DNA of 64,000 nucleotides, from positions 992,001-1,056,000 of the forward strand of contig JALRME010000004.1 of NCBI GenBank assembly GCA_026120035.1, given 5' to 3'. The translations under genes and the position numbers were made by a program. The notes under the pieces were generated by a model. It was not told the origin of the DNA and searched no databases. It saw only the letters and a program-made list of their open reading frames with translations. Below are positions 11,725 through 23,879 of the stretch, in pieces; positions within the stretch are counted from its first letter, which is position 1; each line of letters begins with the position of its first letter. Source of the stretch: Coleophoma eucalyptorum. Taxonomy: Eukaryota > Ascomycota > Leotiomycetes > Helotiales > Dermateaceae.

Positions 11725-12053
11725 GAAGACTTTAATAGTAGAATCAATGGAGGTTAATTCTGCGGTGAGGATGAGGTGGGACTGTATTGCTCGAGCGTAA
11801 AGAATGATGTTTGGAATCATCGGCAGTATTTCTAATAGCTAAGGTCTACGCCACACAAGGCTGATGCGGTCATCGACGCATCGGCACTGTTCTAAAGCGG
11901 CGATCTCCACTGCGACTTCACACATTCACGGACCCCTGGGCTCAGAAGGGTGGATAGAGGACAGACAGCGTGTGTGGAATCAATACTCTAAACAGCTCAA
12001 CCAGCCTTGCGCTGTCTTATCGTCTCGCTGTCATCTACATCGATTACACAAAC
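11725..12053. promoter_or_regulatory. Divergent promoter of MsrB and ArfGAP genes
   Basis: This 329-bp spacer separates two opposite start codons, so it should contain both promoters and both 5' leaders. I could not identify individual factor sites or a TATA element. If MsrB instead starts at the ATG at 11820, the spacer shrinks to about 230 bp. Confidence 0.5.
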
Positions 12054-13763
12054 ATGTCGCGCAGAGCTCCCGACCCAGCTGCGGAGCGCGCAGCCCGTAA
12101 TACGCAGACACTCAAGAGCCTCGTCAAGTTGGAGGGGAACAAGACATGTGCGGACTGCAAGAGGAACAAACGTGAGCGGCCTAGATTGACATGGCGCATA
12201 CTGGCATAATTAATCATGTTTTCAACAGATCCCCGATGGGCTAGTTGGAATCTAGGTATCTTTGTCTGTATCAGATGCTCCGGCATACACCGTGGAATGG
12301 GAACACATATCAGCAGAGTCAAATCGGTAGACTTGGATGCATGGACAGATGAACAACTACAGAGCGTGTTAAAATGGGGGAACGCAAGAGCCAACAAATA
12401 CTGGGAGGCAAAGCTGGCGCCAGGACATGTTCCTTCGGAGGCGAAGATCGAGAACTTTATCAGGACCAAGTACGAATCAAAGCGATGGACTATGGAAGGC
12501 CCAATTCCAGACCCATCTACCCTTGATGTGGAAGGAGATGATGATATTCCCTTGAATCTTGTCAAGGAAAAGCAGAACATTGAGCGTTCTGCTTCGCTGA
12601 AGGCCGCAGGACCAGCGGCAGCTTCTCAAATCAGAAGAGCTCCTCAACAGGACCTTTTCGGAGACGACCCCGTGCCAGCACCTCGACCCAGTACAACTAC
12701 ACCAGTGGCTAGAGTTGCACCAAAAGCTGAAGCTGCGCCGCCAAAGCAAACCAAACCAGCAGACTCTCTACTTGGTCTCGACTTCTTTGGCACTGAAGCT
12801 CCGGCTCCAGCCCGCCCAGCAAGTGCTGCGCCAACACCAGGAGCACAGTCAAGGCCAGATTTGAAGCAGTCCATTCTCTCTCTCTATGCTTCTGCCCCTC
12901 GGCCGCAGCCTCAACAGCAACCATCTCACGGCTCATCTGCATCTTTCGGTGGCATGCAATCACCAACTCAGTCTGGATTTGGGAAAATGAACGATGCTTT
13001 TGGTGGGCTGAGCTTCTCTAGCACTAGCTCTCCACCACCCCAAGCAAAACCATCTGCATTCTCGGGTCTTGGAAATCTTAGCAGTCCTCGATCATCTATT
13101 TCCTCCCCACCACCTCTCAGCGGTGGCAGTTTCTTTGATACCAAACCTGCCGCGAAGCCCACGCCACCACAACCAGCTCGAGGATTCAGCTCGTCCAGCG
13201 GCTTTGGAGATTTTGATTCGGCACCTGGTGTATCACCGATGGTGACTACGACAGCCAGTTCAGGTCTAGGCGACCTTTTCGATTTCACTACCCCAGCAGC
13301 AGCTCCGGCTCCGGCTCCCGCAGCACCAAAACAATCCATTGCTTCCCCTACTATTCAGCAATCATCAGTATTCAATTTATCTTCTCCGCAGGCCGCGCCG
13401 CAGCCCGTTGCTGTTGCATCGGCTGGCTGGGGATCGAATAGCGATGCCTGGGGCTCAAACGACGCTTGGAGTACACCTGCAGAAAAGAGCCCCGTGAACA
13501 AGCCCCTTCCACCAGTACAGGCATCATCTGGGGATTTGGGATGGGGTGCTACATCGGGCTCTCTAGCCAACCAAAGTATTGTGCCTGGAGGAGGCGGCGG
13601 GTTCAATACTGCGGGTGCTGCACCAAAAGTGAGTGCTGATGAAGATTTTGGAGGGTGGAGCAGTGCTGCGCCTGTTACACCAGCAGCCAATTCATCCTCT
13701 ACTGCAAAACCGGCGACCAGCTTTGCAGCGAATGACGACCTCTTCTCCAATGTTTGGGAGTAA
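12054..13763 (+). CDS. ArfGAP-domain protein, AGE2/SMAP-like
   Basis: Exons 12054-12171 and 12229-13763 (57-nt intron) encode 550 residues. The N-terminal 130 residues are an ArfGAP domain, which stimulates GTP hydrolysis on Arf GTPases during vesicle budding. The zinc finger is CADC then CIRC, with the intron falling between the pairs; the signature WASWNLGIFVCIRCSGIHR includes the arginine finger, followed by HISRVKSVDLDAWT. The remaining 400 residues are low-complexity, rich in Pro, Ala, Ser and Gly, with repeated FG, DLF and WG dipeptides of the kind that bind clathrin adaptors, and the protein ends DLFSNVWE. Domain order and length match yeast AGE2 and animal SMAP proteins, which act at the trans-Golgi and endosomes. 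The start ATG has a good context and is the only one before the finger. Confidence 0.9.
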
Positions 13764-14129
13764 GTGAACAGGAACAGTGAAAAGACGATCTTTAAAGACG
13801 ACGAGTTTGGATGCACATGAAAAGTAAATAGACAGCCTTGTTCTTATGCACGGAATGCCATCTGTAACAATCAAATGCATGCTCCAAGAAATTCCTTTGT
13901 TCGAGTATCCAGATATTGAGTAAGCAGTCCAAGTCGGACCTTTCAGACGCTAGTTGCTGTACACATAATTTCGCCCATCCGTAACGCCTCTGCTATGCTG
14001 CGCGCGTGTAGTCGTCCTATAACATCTCCCTTCCATAAAATACACTTCGCCCAGATACGAACACAGTACGCCAGAGCTTCCACAACTCCTTTCTTCCCAG
14101 CCCCCTAAATAAATCGCCCACCACGACTC
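13764..14129. other. Intergenic, 3' flanks of convergent genes
   Basis: The stretch lies between the ArfGAP stop (plus) and the SNARE stop (minus) and should contain both 3' ends. Nothing else is visible. Confidence 0.6.
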
Positions 14130-14484
14130 TTAGAAGATTCGTAGCAGCAGACCCCAGAGAATCCATAGCCCTATCGCTCCTGCTGAGATAATACCTGCCA
14201 ATTTCATGATAGCAACCTTGTTTCCTGTGGCTGCCATTCTACCTAACCGTCCTGCGGATCCTTTCAAACTAGCTGACATGCTCGAGAACGTATCGGACTA
14301 GGTTACATTAGCCAAGGGCGTGACGTACAAACCACCCGCCATTGCATACCGTGTTATCAATAACATCCTGTGACCTGGCATTGTCATAGATATCAATCGT
14401 TACTCCGCGCAGAGCTGTGACTTTTGAAGATAGCTCTGCCAACCGGTTGTTGTTCTGGCGCTCGCGCTCGTATGCGTCCGACAT
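14130..14484 (-). CDS. sft1: SFT1/BET1-type Golgi SNARE
   Basis: Exons 14484-14350 and 14297-14130 around a 52-nt intron (GTATGC donor, GCTAAT branch, CCTAG acceptor) encode exactly 100 residues, close to yeast Sft1 (97). The gene is too short and too split for a simple ORF scan. The chain begins MSDAYERERQNNNRLAELSS and continues as an amphipathic heptad helix through LRGVTIDIYDNARSQDVIDN, the Qc-SNARE core, then a spacer rich in Ser and Gly, and ends in a single membrane anchor (LAGIISAGAIGLWILWGLLL followed by RIF). Such tail-anchored SNAREs drive fusion in retrograde transport within the Golgi. BET1 is the main alternative, but the very short N-terminus favours SFT1. The gene is head to head with the YSC84-like gene. 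Confidence 0.82.
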
Positions 14485-15191
14485 GGCTGTAGATTTGTAT
14501 AGACTTTAGGGGGGACTGAGAAGTTGGAAGGTAATGTTCACCAAGAAGTCCGCGACGACGACGACAAGGAGATTATGCTACGAAGAGCCCGGATGCGGTT
14601 GTTTCGAGTTTGAGGATCTTTGTTCGGAGACTGCCCTGAGCGTCTCGATTGGGCCTTTCTGCTGTAAAGTGGCGATAATTCTATGTCGTTGAGCGTTGCA
14701 AGGCAGTGCAATGGAGCAATGCAGGAGAAACAGTGTATTGGGCAAAGCAAGAAATATCCGAATGTCACAAGATCTTGAATGTCCATAGGAGTCGGGCGGC
14801 GTTGGTAATGTATGCCGGTGGTTGCGCGGACTGGGACTCAGCCACTCTTGAGTGGCTGGAATCATATTCGGTCGGCACGTTCATCGTCATAGTACGACCT
14901 GCCGCCGAAATGTCATCAGTGCTCTCTCACAACATCCCCAACGTCCTCTCACATAATTTGTTTGTCGCATAAATCCGACTCCTCACCAAACGGCCTTCTT
15001 TCAGTCACTACATCATCTGTATTGCCTTCACTTCTGTATTTGCCTGCTGCGACTTCTGTAGCAGAGCAACGCGACCGCATTCGCGACCTGAGAGTCAGGG
15101 ACTACTACCCCACCATCCCTCTTGAGCGCGAAGCCCGGCGCATTCTACATCCTCACACCTCCACGCTGCTCTTGCCATCGACTCTCTCAGC
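14485..15191. promoter_or_regulatory. Divergent promoter region of SFT1-like and YSC84-like genes
   Basis: This 707-bp spacer lies between opposite start codons. Open frames on both strands here lack any family features. It should carry both promoters; no specific binding sites were recognised. Confidence 0.5.
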
Positions 15192-16617
15192 ATGCCTTTA
15201 GGAATACATAACCCACTTCCCAGCTCCGTTGCCTGTAAGTTACACTTCTATGGAACTTCTGGGGGCTTGTCACAGCCTCTCTTAGGCTCAGCAATGAAAG
15301 GCTGACACCATATAGCGGAGTGCAAAAAATGTGGGAAGATTCTAGCCTCCTTTGTTGATCCACGACAGGCTTTTGGCCCTGATAAGATTATTCCTCCACA
15401 GATTCTTGCAAATGCGAAGGTACGTCGCTGCCTCTGCTCGGCGCAAGTTGGATTTTAGGCATTAAGGAACCGGCTTCCGGAAGTGGTACTAATATCATAC
15501 AGGGGCTTGCAATTCTCACTGTAATCAAAGCCGGATTCCTCGGATCAGGAAGATATGGTAACGGAATTGTTGTTGCTCGTTTGGCAGACGGTTCATGGAG
15601 TGCGCCTTCAGCCATAGGAACCGGTGGAGCTGGATTTGGCGGTCAAATCGGATTTGAACTTACCGACTTTGTCTTCATTCTCAACGATGCTGCAGCTGTG
15701 CGCACATTCTCCCAAGCCGGGAGTCTTACACTGGGTGGAAATGTGTCGATAGCAGCAGGTCCGATAGGACGTAATGCGGAAGCTGCCGGAGCCGCGAGTA
15801 CCAGAGGTGTCGCTGGCATCTTTGCATACTCAAAGACAAAGGGATTGTTCGCCGGTGTCAGTTTGGAAGGCAGTGCGATTATCGAGCGAAGAGATGCAAA
15901 TGAGAAGCTCTACGGTCAGCGATTCACAGCTCGCCAACTTCTGGAGGGGGCAGTCCGACCTCCCCCAGCTGCCGCGCCACTTATGAATGTCTTGAATTCC
16001 AGGGTTTTCGCTGGAGTAAGGGCTAGCGATGATGCCATGTACAATGACATTCCAGTTTATGATGATCGCCATGACGATGTGGTATGGGAAGGAAAGCGCG
16101 GCAGTGGTATGGGAGAAGGTGTTCGAAGAGACCGTACAGGGAGCGTGAGCGAAGCGCCGAGAGGCAACCCCTCCGATTATGTGTACAACGACAAGCCGAA
16201 ACGTGCCTCGACTTGGGCAGATGATATTTATGATCGGCCAGCGGGAGCCGCACGCACCAGGACTGCGACTGGATTCGACGACGACTACGTCTATTCGGAC
16301 AATGCCTCCAGGTCAAGCAATGGCCCTGGGCCAGGCCGACCTGCTGCAGCTAAGCCAATATTTCAAAGTAAGACTGGCAGCTTGAGAGACAACCAAGCAG
16401 TCGCCCTCTTCACATTTGATGCAGACCAACCTGGTGATTTGGGATTCAAGAAGGGGGAAATCATTACTGTCACGAAAAAGACTGACAGTACTAATGACTG
16501 GTGGTATGTGTGCGAGATCCCAAAACTGTTCTGGATACTGATTCTTGAAATAGGACTGGTATAATAGGCACTAGAACAGGAATCTTCCCAAGTAACTACG
16601 TTGAGATGAAGAAATAG
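15192..16617 (+). CDS. SYLF-SH3 actin patch protein, YSC84/LSB3-like
   Basis: Four exons (15192-15234, 15316-15419, 15503-16503, 16554-16617) with introns of 81, 83 and 50 nt encode 403 residues. Residues 1-200 form the SYLF domain: CKKCGKILASFVDP, then GLAILTVIKAGFLGSGRYG, GAGFGGQIGFELTDFVFILN and GVAGIFAYSKTKGLFAGVSL. This domain binds phosphoinositides and bundles actin. A disordered linker follows, and the C-terminus is an SH3 domain (VALFTFDADQPGDLGFKKGE, then the split codon giving WWTG, then TGIFPSNYVEM). The last intron sits inside the SH3 domain just after the conserved tryptophan, and only the spliced form restores the GIFPSNYVE end, which supports the model. Yeast Ysc84 and Lsb3 act with Las17 at endocytic actin patches. 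Confidence 0.93.
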
Positions 16618-17679
16618 AGTGAAATAGGAAAAAAAGGCAGCAAGACCGAGACTGGAATATTGTCGCAGAACGTCCCAACCTCCTACCGAATTTGTACACA
16701 TCCAATTCCAATTCTTTCCAGCAATCTTCTATTCTTTTCAAAACAAAATACTTTCATACCGCATTCTTATACCTGCTAAGCGTCGAGTTCTGGCATCGTT
16801 ATGGATCCTAAGTCTTCACATCTGGCTTTCGTCTGGCGTATGTGGTTTGCGTTTGAAGCCATTTTGATACCGCTTCTGCTTCATAAATTCAAGCCCTTTT
16901 AGCTACGTACTCACTGAAGAAAGAATACTTTGATATCAAACCTGTGCAGTCAGACTAGAGTTTCTACTTTTTGACATTCTAATCTGAGTGAAAGGCCTTC
17001 GCGTTCATGTCACATTGAGTATACAACTAAGATCAAGGAGCTTTGGGATCGTAAAATCATGCTCGTATTAAAGACTTCGACTCCATACTCGCTGTAGACT
17101 GTATTTCCTCTACATAAATCCATCTTCACTCCGCATGGAAAGCTACCTTGGGATGTCCTATACATGAGAAATTCGAATTCATCGTTGAGTTGTAGTTGTT
17201 CGTATATTTACGGTGCTGAAGGGTTGATATTGCGTCGCTTGCGTCGCTTGTAGGCAATCATATTTCCTGTAGAGATGAAAGATCCATTTCCTTAAAAATA
17301 GCTCACCCATCCATTCAACCATCCATTCAGCTACATTCTCTCACGAGTTTCTATCTCATCAGAACAAGAGCTCTCGTTCTTTCCTGCTTTGCCTCAGCGA
17401 GCAGAAACGACATTTTGAGTTTGTATTCACCAGACAAATTCCTTCCTTGATAATAATGAAGGCAACTTCCTCAGCACCCAGAATGGTTACAGCTATTGTC
17501 GCTACCTCTTGTTATTCTCTTGCTCTTCCTCTCCTGTTAATAGTTACCTCAACTCCTCAATTTTGCCACAACAGATATATCGCCATCGACATCACTTAGA
17601 CATTATTCGTTATCCACTAACCATCTTTTTGGTTCCGCATATCATTAGCATATACTCATTTTCAAGGTTCCTCGTCGTT
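16618..17679. other. Intergenic region and probable 5' leader
   Basis: This 1.06 kb separates two genes on the same strand. The frame of the next gene is open back to 17509, but no ATG occurs before 17680. Small local repeats are visible: GCGTCGCTT twice near 17233 and CATCCATTCA twice near 17310. The last 300 bases are pyrimidine-rich, as in many fungal leaders. Confidence 0.55.
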
Positions 17680-19246
17680 ATGGGTGATCAGCTGCCTCCT
17701 TCCTATGGTCGATCGCCTGCTCTCAGCAATGCCACCAATAGCTCGATACAGAAAACTCCGCCGGGTATGGTTGCTGTTCTTAGTTTACTTTCTAGCAATA
17801 CAGATACGGAACCACCTGAGATTGACCTAAATGACTGCACTTCTGCTTCGTCAATGCAATACAGTCCTCCTAGTATCCAGGACGGGACAACACTCTTGTC
17901 TATCGAAAACGAGCGTGCCGAGACTGGCTTGAATGGATTTATTCAGAGAACTACTCATTACAAGGCTGCTGATGCCTCAGCAATAGAAGTCAGTCCACCT
18001 TGGTCATCTCATGCACTAAGACAACCTCCTGTTGCGGTCCTGCATAGTGGACTTGAGATTGGCCTCCACAGACGTAGTTGCGCCACCAATTCCTCGACAG
18101 AGTCCAAATCACTTAGCTTGACTGATATACCTAGATTGCTTCTGGATGATGGAGTACCTGAGTTGGGTTTCGCAGGATCTCCTGCAGTAACACCAAACCA
18201 CCAGGATCATAGGGCACGATATATCTCAGAAGATCTAGAATACTCTCCCGAATTCAGTGAAAATATCGCTACCGGTATCACTCATGATCAACAAAAGACT
18301 GATCGGCGGGATTCTGCTGTAGCGCCTCCTGTTGATTCCAGTAATACTTTGCAGGCCGGTTATGCTTCTAGGGACATGTTCTCTGGCTATGGCATCAATC
18401 TGCATGGCCCAAGTGACCAATATTTGTACAGTGACCCTAGCGATCCTGATTCTCAGGGCCCTGATTTGGGCGCACGGCTTGATGACACTTATCTCAAGCC
18501 AGTCACACCAGATAACCAAATTTCTCCAGTCACTACACAGACCGACGCTCTCTCCCACGAGCTAAGAAATCGCCAGTATTTTGAACGAGATCAACATGAT
18601 AAAGCTTGGAAGCACATAATGTCAAGCAGTGTCTTGCCAAAATCTAGTGCGACAAAATTTAAAATCCAGGCCTGGATCCTAGCATGGCTGTTCATGTGCT
18701 ACAGTCGACCTGAAGATGGTGGCTATTCCCAGGACAATGATCATGACCGGATCAATGTTATTGGTAGGATTCTGAAAAAAGGGGGTAGGTTGCTGCGAAC
18801 TGAAGAGGACGATCTGATCAGGAGAGTTGAGATTTTGAGTATCCAAGATCCAAAACTTCGAAAGGCTGTGGTCACATCAGTGAGTGAGCATGGAGAGTGG
18901 CTCCAAAAACTGACCTGGAACGGGTCTTCTATCCGAGGTCGTCCAGAATTCTACGAGCTCTACAGAGATATCGAAACAGCTCAGGCTCCTTATTATTTGA
19001 AACATATCTCCCGACCGCTCGTTGTTGACATTCTAGATGCGCGAGCCAATCTGGTCAGTCATTCCGGCAAGTATTACCTACCATGATGCTAACAAAATCT
19101 ATCAGAGCACGGCAGACAAGCTGTTAGCCGTAATTTACGAGAAAGCCAAAAAGACCCAACGCCTAAACCGCCGTGAATCTCAGAAAAACGAAAATACAGA
19201 GCTTGGTACTTACACTCCTTCGCAAATGAGCCTGCCAGAGCTGTGA
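17680..19246 (+). CDS. Hypothetical protein with helical C-terminal region
   Basis: Two exons, 17680-19053 and 19106-19246, joined across a 52-nt intron (GTCAGT donor, GCTAAC branch, ATCAG acceptor), encode 504 residues. I do not recognise a family. Residues 1-300 are Ser-, Pro- and Thr-rich and disordered. From about residue 300 the chain looks folded and helical: RNRQYFERDQHDKAWKHI, then IQAWILAWLFMCYSR, a charged stretch, and VVTSVSEHGEWLQKLTW. The hydrophobic AWILAWLFM segment is short and flanked by charges, so I take it as a buried helix and not a membrane anchor. The intron choice is the only one that keeps the frame; it joins DARANL to STADKLLAVIYEKAKK. The start is the first in-frame ATG. 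Confidence 0.7.
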
Positions 19247-20462
19247 TATTCCTTATTTTACAAACGACAAGGACTCGAACTATGAAAAAAATTGCTTATG
19301 GGAAGCTACTGTTGTAGCATTTCCAACATCCTTATTCTTTTTTATTAGTTTCTTTTTGGGATTGTTTAGGTGGGTGGGCTCACTCATTATGTACTTCTTG
19401 TTCAGCATGCTTAACTTTATCCTCTCATGGTGGTAATATCTGATCTACACAGCGCCTTTGATTCTCGGTTTTCTGATATTGTCGACTCCGTTGCAAAAGT
19501 TCTGTGGTCTTAGCGTTCTTTGTACCTTTCTTTTGTTACATCAACAGGACACCTGTTATCAAAATTATTGTTGTTAGGACAGCAGAGAATCTCGCTGGAA
19601 ACGAGGAAGATGATTGTTTTGTTTCGCTTGAACGTTTGATTACCTTTCCAATTGTTACAATAAGTCTGCTATGGTGCATAGTCAGATTATTCTATCACTC
19701 TCATCAGAAGAAAAGAAAAGAATAAGAATTAAGAAAAGGTAGAGTGGCCTCAAATTGTAAGAGCTTCATAATTGCGCTGGAATATCTTCACCAACAAGAT
19801 TGTTAGAAAGTCCTCTGGCTTAGACATGGATAGATGAAACGCAAGAATCTCATTTGGATGGGCACAAGACGAACAGGGCTACTCACAGAGAGATTGGCGT
19901 AAGGCAACTCATCCATCAGCTTTCATCATGTCGAGAATACCACCAGGGGAAGGGGAGGGGGGTGAGGACGAAGGTGTAGTTCTCTGCCTCTGCGGCATTT
20001 CCAGAGCAGAGAAAGATCGATCTTGTCGCTCGAAGTCATATATCTGTACCTCACGCTGGTCTTCCACATTGCAGGCTTATTGAAAAACATGCATTGCGCA
20101 TCAATCTCTGCTTTTTGAACTAGTTTTTTGTCTCTTTTTTTTTCTTTCTTTCTTCCAACTCTCCCTTACGCCCCAGAAGCTGCTGCTGCTGCTTTCGCGG
20201 CATGCATGTTGTGTACAATGTTGGCAGATATTTCTCCTTGCCTTTTTGCATCATGCATCTAGGGAAGGGGAGGCGGGGTAGAGAGAACGGTTGAGGGGGT
20301 GGGAGTGGTTAAGTCGCTATGGGGATGGATGCGTGCGTGTAACGGCCCCCGTTGGTTGCCCGGAAACGGTGCTGGAGATGATGGGGTTTGATTGTACTGT
20401 TGTGGAAAGGCAAATAGTGAGCTAGGTAAAGTAAGGTTGCTCAACGGGAGAGATGTTTTCCT

Positions 20463-20512
20463 CTTTCCTTTCTTTCCTTTCTTTCCTTTCTTTCCTTTCT
20501 TTCCTTTCTTTT
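20463..20512 (+). repeat. Period-9 polypyrimidine repeat (TTTCCTTTC)n
   Basis: About five tandem copies of a 9-bp all-pyrimidine unit. The strand asymmetry and mirror symmetry are of the kind that can form triplex DNA. Read in reverse it encodes a Lys-Gly-Lys run, which explains the spurious open frame on the minus strand. Confidence 0.85.
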
Positions 20513-20779
20513 TAATTTTATTTTCTCGCAATGTAAGCGAGGAGGGCTTTTTGGTGGGAATTATGTACGGGGTTCTCTCTTGCTAAAGTATACTTACTGC
20601 TTGGCAATACTTACCTTACCTTATGCTTATCATGTTGGTGGCGAGAGGTTCTCCTGAGCACTGGGAGAGTGTGAAGATAAACCCTGGAATTTTGGCATCA
20701 AGAAGCTTGTGAAACTCGGTCTCCTCTCCCTTGGTGCCATGGTCGCTCGCATTGAAAGGAGATTGGCAGTGGCATAGAT

Positions 20780-20791
20780 GGGGGGGGGGGG
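20780..20791 (+). repeat. Homopolymer run of 12 G
   Basis: Twelve consecutive G residues in the gene-free region. The exact length of such runs is often a sequencing uncertainty. Confidence 0.8.
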
Positions 20792-21774
20792 AAACCTAAC
20801 TGCCTTTCGATTACAGATTGCTCTTCAAGAGAACCTGTTTGTAACTCCAACTTCGCGTAGCTTGGAGGTACTAAGTAGAAATTGTCAAGCTACTTGCCCG
20901 CTACGTCGGGCGACGACGAGATCGAAGTGCAACATGTCATAATAATTAACTTGAAAGCTTTGACGTCATCATGGCCTTCGTCATCGCCTTTTCTCTAACC
21001 ACTACGGACTTGTTTCCTTTTCCTATCGCTGAGGGGAAAGGAGACTTCTACACCTGCAGACTACGGATTATTCATCACAACTCGAATCCCCGAAGGACGA
21101 TCGCTGGTTCGTTGTCGGCAACCTAAACAGAACTGTATCCCACATCATCTCGAGCCTCTTTCTTTCTTGACCTTGGAAAGCTATCAATCACATACAATCA
21201 ATCGGTCGACATCGGCCCATGCCACGAGAGAAAGCCGAAAGCAATTGAAAAGAATGGTGTCTCGGTTGGGCACGTCAAATCAACCCCAGATCCGTCTCTC
21301 CGTCTCGGTGTCTCACCGTCAGACGTGCATGCTCACAGGTACGGCCCCGTGGATGGGTGCCTTGCACCAGATCGAATCTGTCTGAAACCGAAGGGAGGGG
21401 GGCGGTTATTGCTAAGGGGATGGATTAAAATGTGACAGATATTGTATATTATGCTTCGCGTTGATGGTGTCGCTGTCGGCGGGAAGGGGATCAGTGATAG
21501 AAACCTGTTGGATGGTGTCGTACCAAGGGAAATACTTCATTCACCGACCAAGTACAGTAAAGATGCTCAGCAGAGGCGAGTCGCAAGCCTAGAACTGAGG
21601 CTACCTCGCTTGACGACACGACAGAGCAAGATTTGCACTCGAGCTGGATACGAGAGATTTGGCGAAATGACAGCACGAAGATCAGCCTTCCGATAAGGGA
21701 ATAAGGTCGAGTCCGATACGAGCCCACTAAAGAAAGTACAGTCGGTAGTAGGCCAGAGCTGGCTGTAAATCTAA

Positions 21775-21803
21775 GGCCGACAACTCTAGGCCGACAACTC
21801 TAA
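21775..21803 (+). repeat. Two tandem copies of GGCCGACAACTCTA
   Basis: A 14-bp unit occurs twice in direct succession, with a third partial CTAAG boundary. It lies 30 bp before a long G-run. Confidence 0.7.
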
Positions 21804-21832
21804 GGAAATGCTTATACGGTGTGTAAGGAATT

Positions 21833-21845
21833 GGGGGGGGGGGGG
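21833..21845 (+). repeat. Homopolymer run of 13 G
   Basis: Thirteen consecutive G residues followed by CGTAGGG. It is the second long G-run in about 1 kb. Confidence 0.8.
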
Positions 21846-22465
21846 CGTAGGGTACCAGCCGACGAATCATTTGTCCCTCGAAGGATTTTAACTCTGGTAC
21901 CTGAATCTCACTGCTTCTCCCACTAGAAGGAGACGATCACAGGCTCGGCGCTTCAGCCTCCGGGTAGTAGCGGGCTGGGAAAGTAAGGGGTGCCTACCGT
22001 TTGAAGCATTTCCAGAAAAACCCGTCACGGTGGTTGTGATAGATAATGGGGCATTGATAGGTTGCTCCGAGGAGCTGGATCTAAAATTATCGCCGTCAAT
22101 GCAACAACTCTACGCTGCTCGGTGCTGTAGTATAAGACATTCCCAATGTGGAAAGGGAAGGGAAACTAGGACAGGCAGAAAGAAAGGCTCTTCTGCTTCG
22201 GTCCGGTCGGCAATAGAAGAGGAGCGGGAAGGGGAGAAAAAAAAGAGGCGCAGGGCAGACGGAGGTCTTTCATCATGGTCGATGGCAATACGAGCCACGA
22301 GCGATGCTGTGATTTGCTTTATAATATGGAAATTTCGTCTGGTGATGCGTGCCAAGAGAATGGCGAGACCAGTCATGGCAGAGGAAATGGGTTAAGTCGT
22401 GGTGGGTGATGACTAACAACCCCCCTATAGCTTGCGGAAAAGCTGGACACAACCCTACGGGGAAG

Positions 22466-22499
22466 CAAAACAAAACAAAACAAAACAAAACAAAACAAA
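22466..22499 (+). repeat. (CAAAA)n pentanucleotide microsatellite
   Basis: Seven near-perfect CAAAA units, ending CAAAG, in a purine-rich stretch that continues as AGAAG repeats to about 22540. Confidence 0.85.
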
Positions 22500-23324
22500 G
22501 CGAGACGAGAAAGGAACAGCAGAGAAGAGAAGAGAAGAGGCTGAATCAGAAGCACGATCGGGAATCCTGCCGAGGAGCGTTCATTCCTAATGCCTCTTCA
22601 CCGGGCCTTCCTGGTCGAGAAATGCGAGGTTGACCGTTGAGCGGCCATGAACGCTGGCCGAACACGATCGCAGGCTCCTCTGCTGTCCTCGGCTGTGCAG
22701 CTCCTTCTCCGACTCGCGTGTATATGTGTGTATGGTGTGTGTGTGTGTGGTTTTTGCGTGTGTATTGGTCTCGTCATAATATACGAACCCTAGTGGACAT
22801 TATTCAGCCAGGGCTGCAGGGGAGACCATACCGTATGATCTATTTACTTGCAGTATCTAAACTCGCCAGCACCCTAAAAGAGCGATATCGTAGGATGGAA
22901 ATAGACACGAAGGACAGAGAACAAGGGAACAAGGGAAGCAGAGAAGCAGAGCACAAGGGGAGAGGGCCCTAATCCCAGTCGACTGGAGCCCGGGACCAAT
23001 CACCAGCGCTCTTCGCTAAGTAGCGGGCATGCAGGAACGGCAATTTCAATTTCAGAGGAACGCCACGGCTCGACTTTATTTTGCTGGCTCCGCTCTATCC
23101 ATTGGCTCATCTGCGGGGGGGCTTTCTCAGGCTTTCGGGGCTGCTGGGATGCTGAGATGCAGAGGCAAGAAGGCTCTTCTTGGCTCTCTCCTCGCTTTGC
23201 ACCTCTCCGGGTGGGCACTGGACGGTACTGCAGCTGCAACTGTGCTGCTCTCCACTGCAAGGTGAGCACTGCTTCATCGCCATCTGCATCTCCCATCTCC
23301 ATGCGGCCTCCTTAACGGTCAAGC

Positions 23325-23351
23325 TACTCTCTCTCTCTCTCTCCCCCCCCC
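23325..23351 (+). repeat. (CT)n tract followed by a C-run
   Basis: Nine CT units run directly into a C homopolymer, forming a continuous pyrimidine tract in the region upstream of the GPI-protein gene. Confidence 0.8.
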
Positions 23352-23879
23352 TCCTCTCTACCTGTCCCGTACTGCCCTCTGTTCGGTCTTGCGCTTATCC
23401 GTATCGCGCGGTATCCACGTCGTCCTGGCTCCCTACCCTCCTCTACGGTGCACTAAGTCCTTAGTATAACCCACCCTTGACCTCCCCATCCCTATCAAAA
23501 GAGGATCTCAAGTGTGATATCGCCTGTTTAGGCGCAAAGCCAACACGAAAGGAAAGCCATCAAACGCCTGACACGGTGGGAATACGAGGTAGGAGAGGCA
23601 GAATGGCAGAGTGGCAGGATGCTGGCCGAGCATGGGGCACTTCGACATGGACATGGGATCCGCACGGGAAGGAAGCTCTGCGAGCGCGAGACGAGATGAC
23701 AGGCCACTCTCTGCATCCCTCACGAACCTCGTTGTCCTTGACTTGGAGCACCCGACGGTCTTGTCCCGGGCGCGACTGGTCAACTGGTCACCTTGGACGG
23801 CCAGGATGCCACTGGTGATCGTCCGCCACTCCCCCAACTAATCTATGCCCGCCGCCGTAGGGCAGGGTAGGTGCAGATA

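Noticed and set aside
17509..17679. Extended N-terminus of the hypothetical protein at 17680
   Set aside because: The frame is open but has no ATG, and the region looks like a pyrimidine-rich leader.
19260..19330. Reverse-strand B-box-like GGACTCGAAC suggesting a tRNA
   Set aside because: The T-stem does not pair, and no matching acceptor stem or A box is present.
20259..20531. Lys/Gly-rich minus-strand frame
   Set aside because: Half of it is the translation of a period-9 polypyrimidine repeat.
22030..22395. 121-codon frame on the plus strand in the repeat-rich gap
   Set aside because: It is dominated by purine-rich sequence (Arg, Lys, Glu runs) and has an overlapping minus-strand frame of equal quality.
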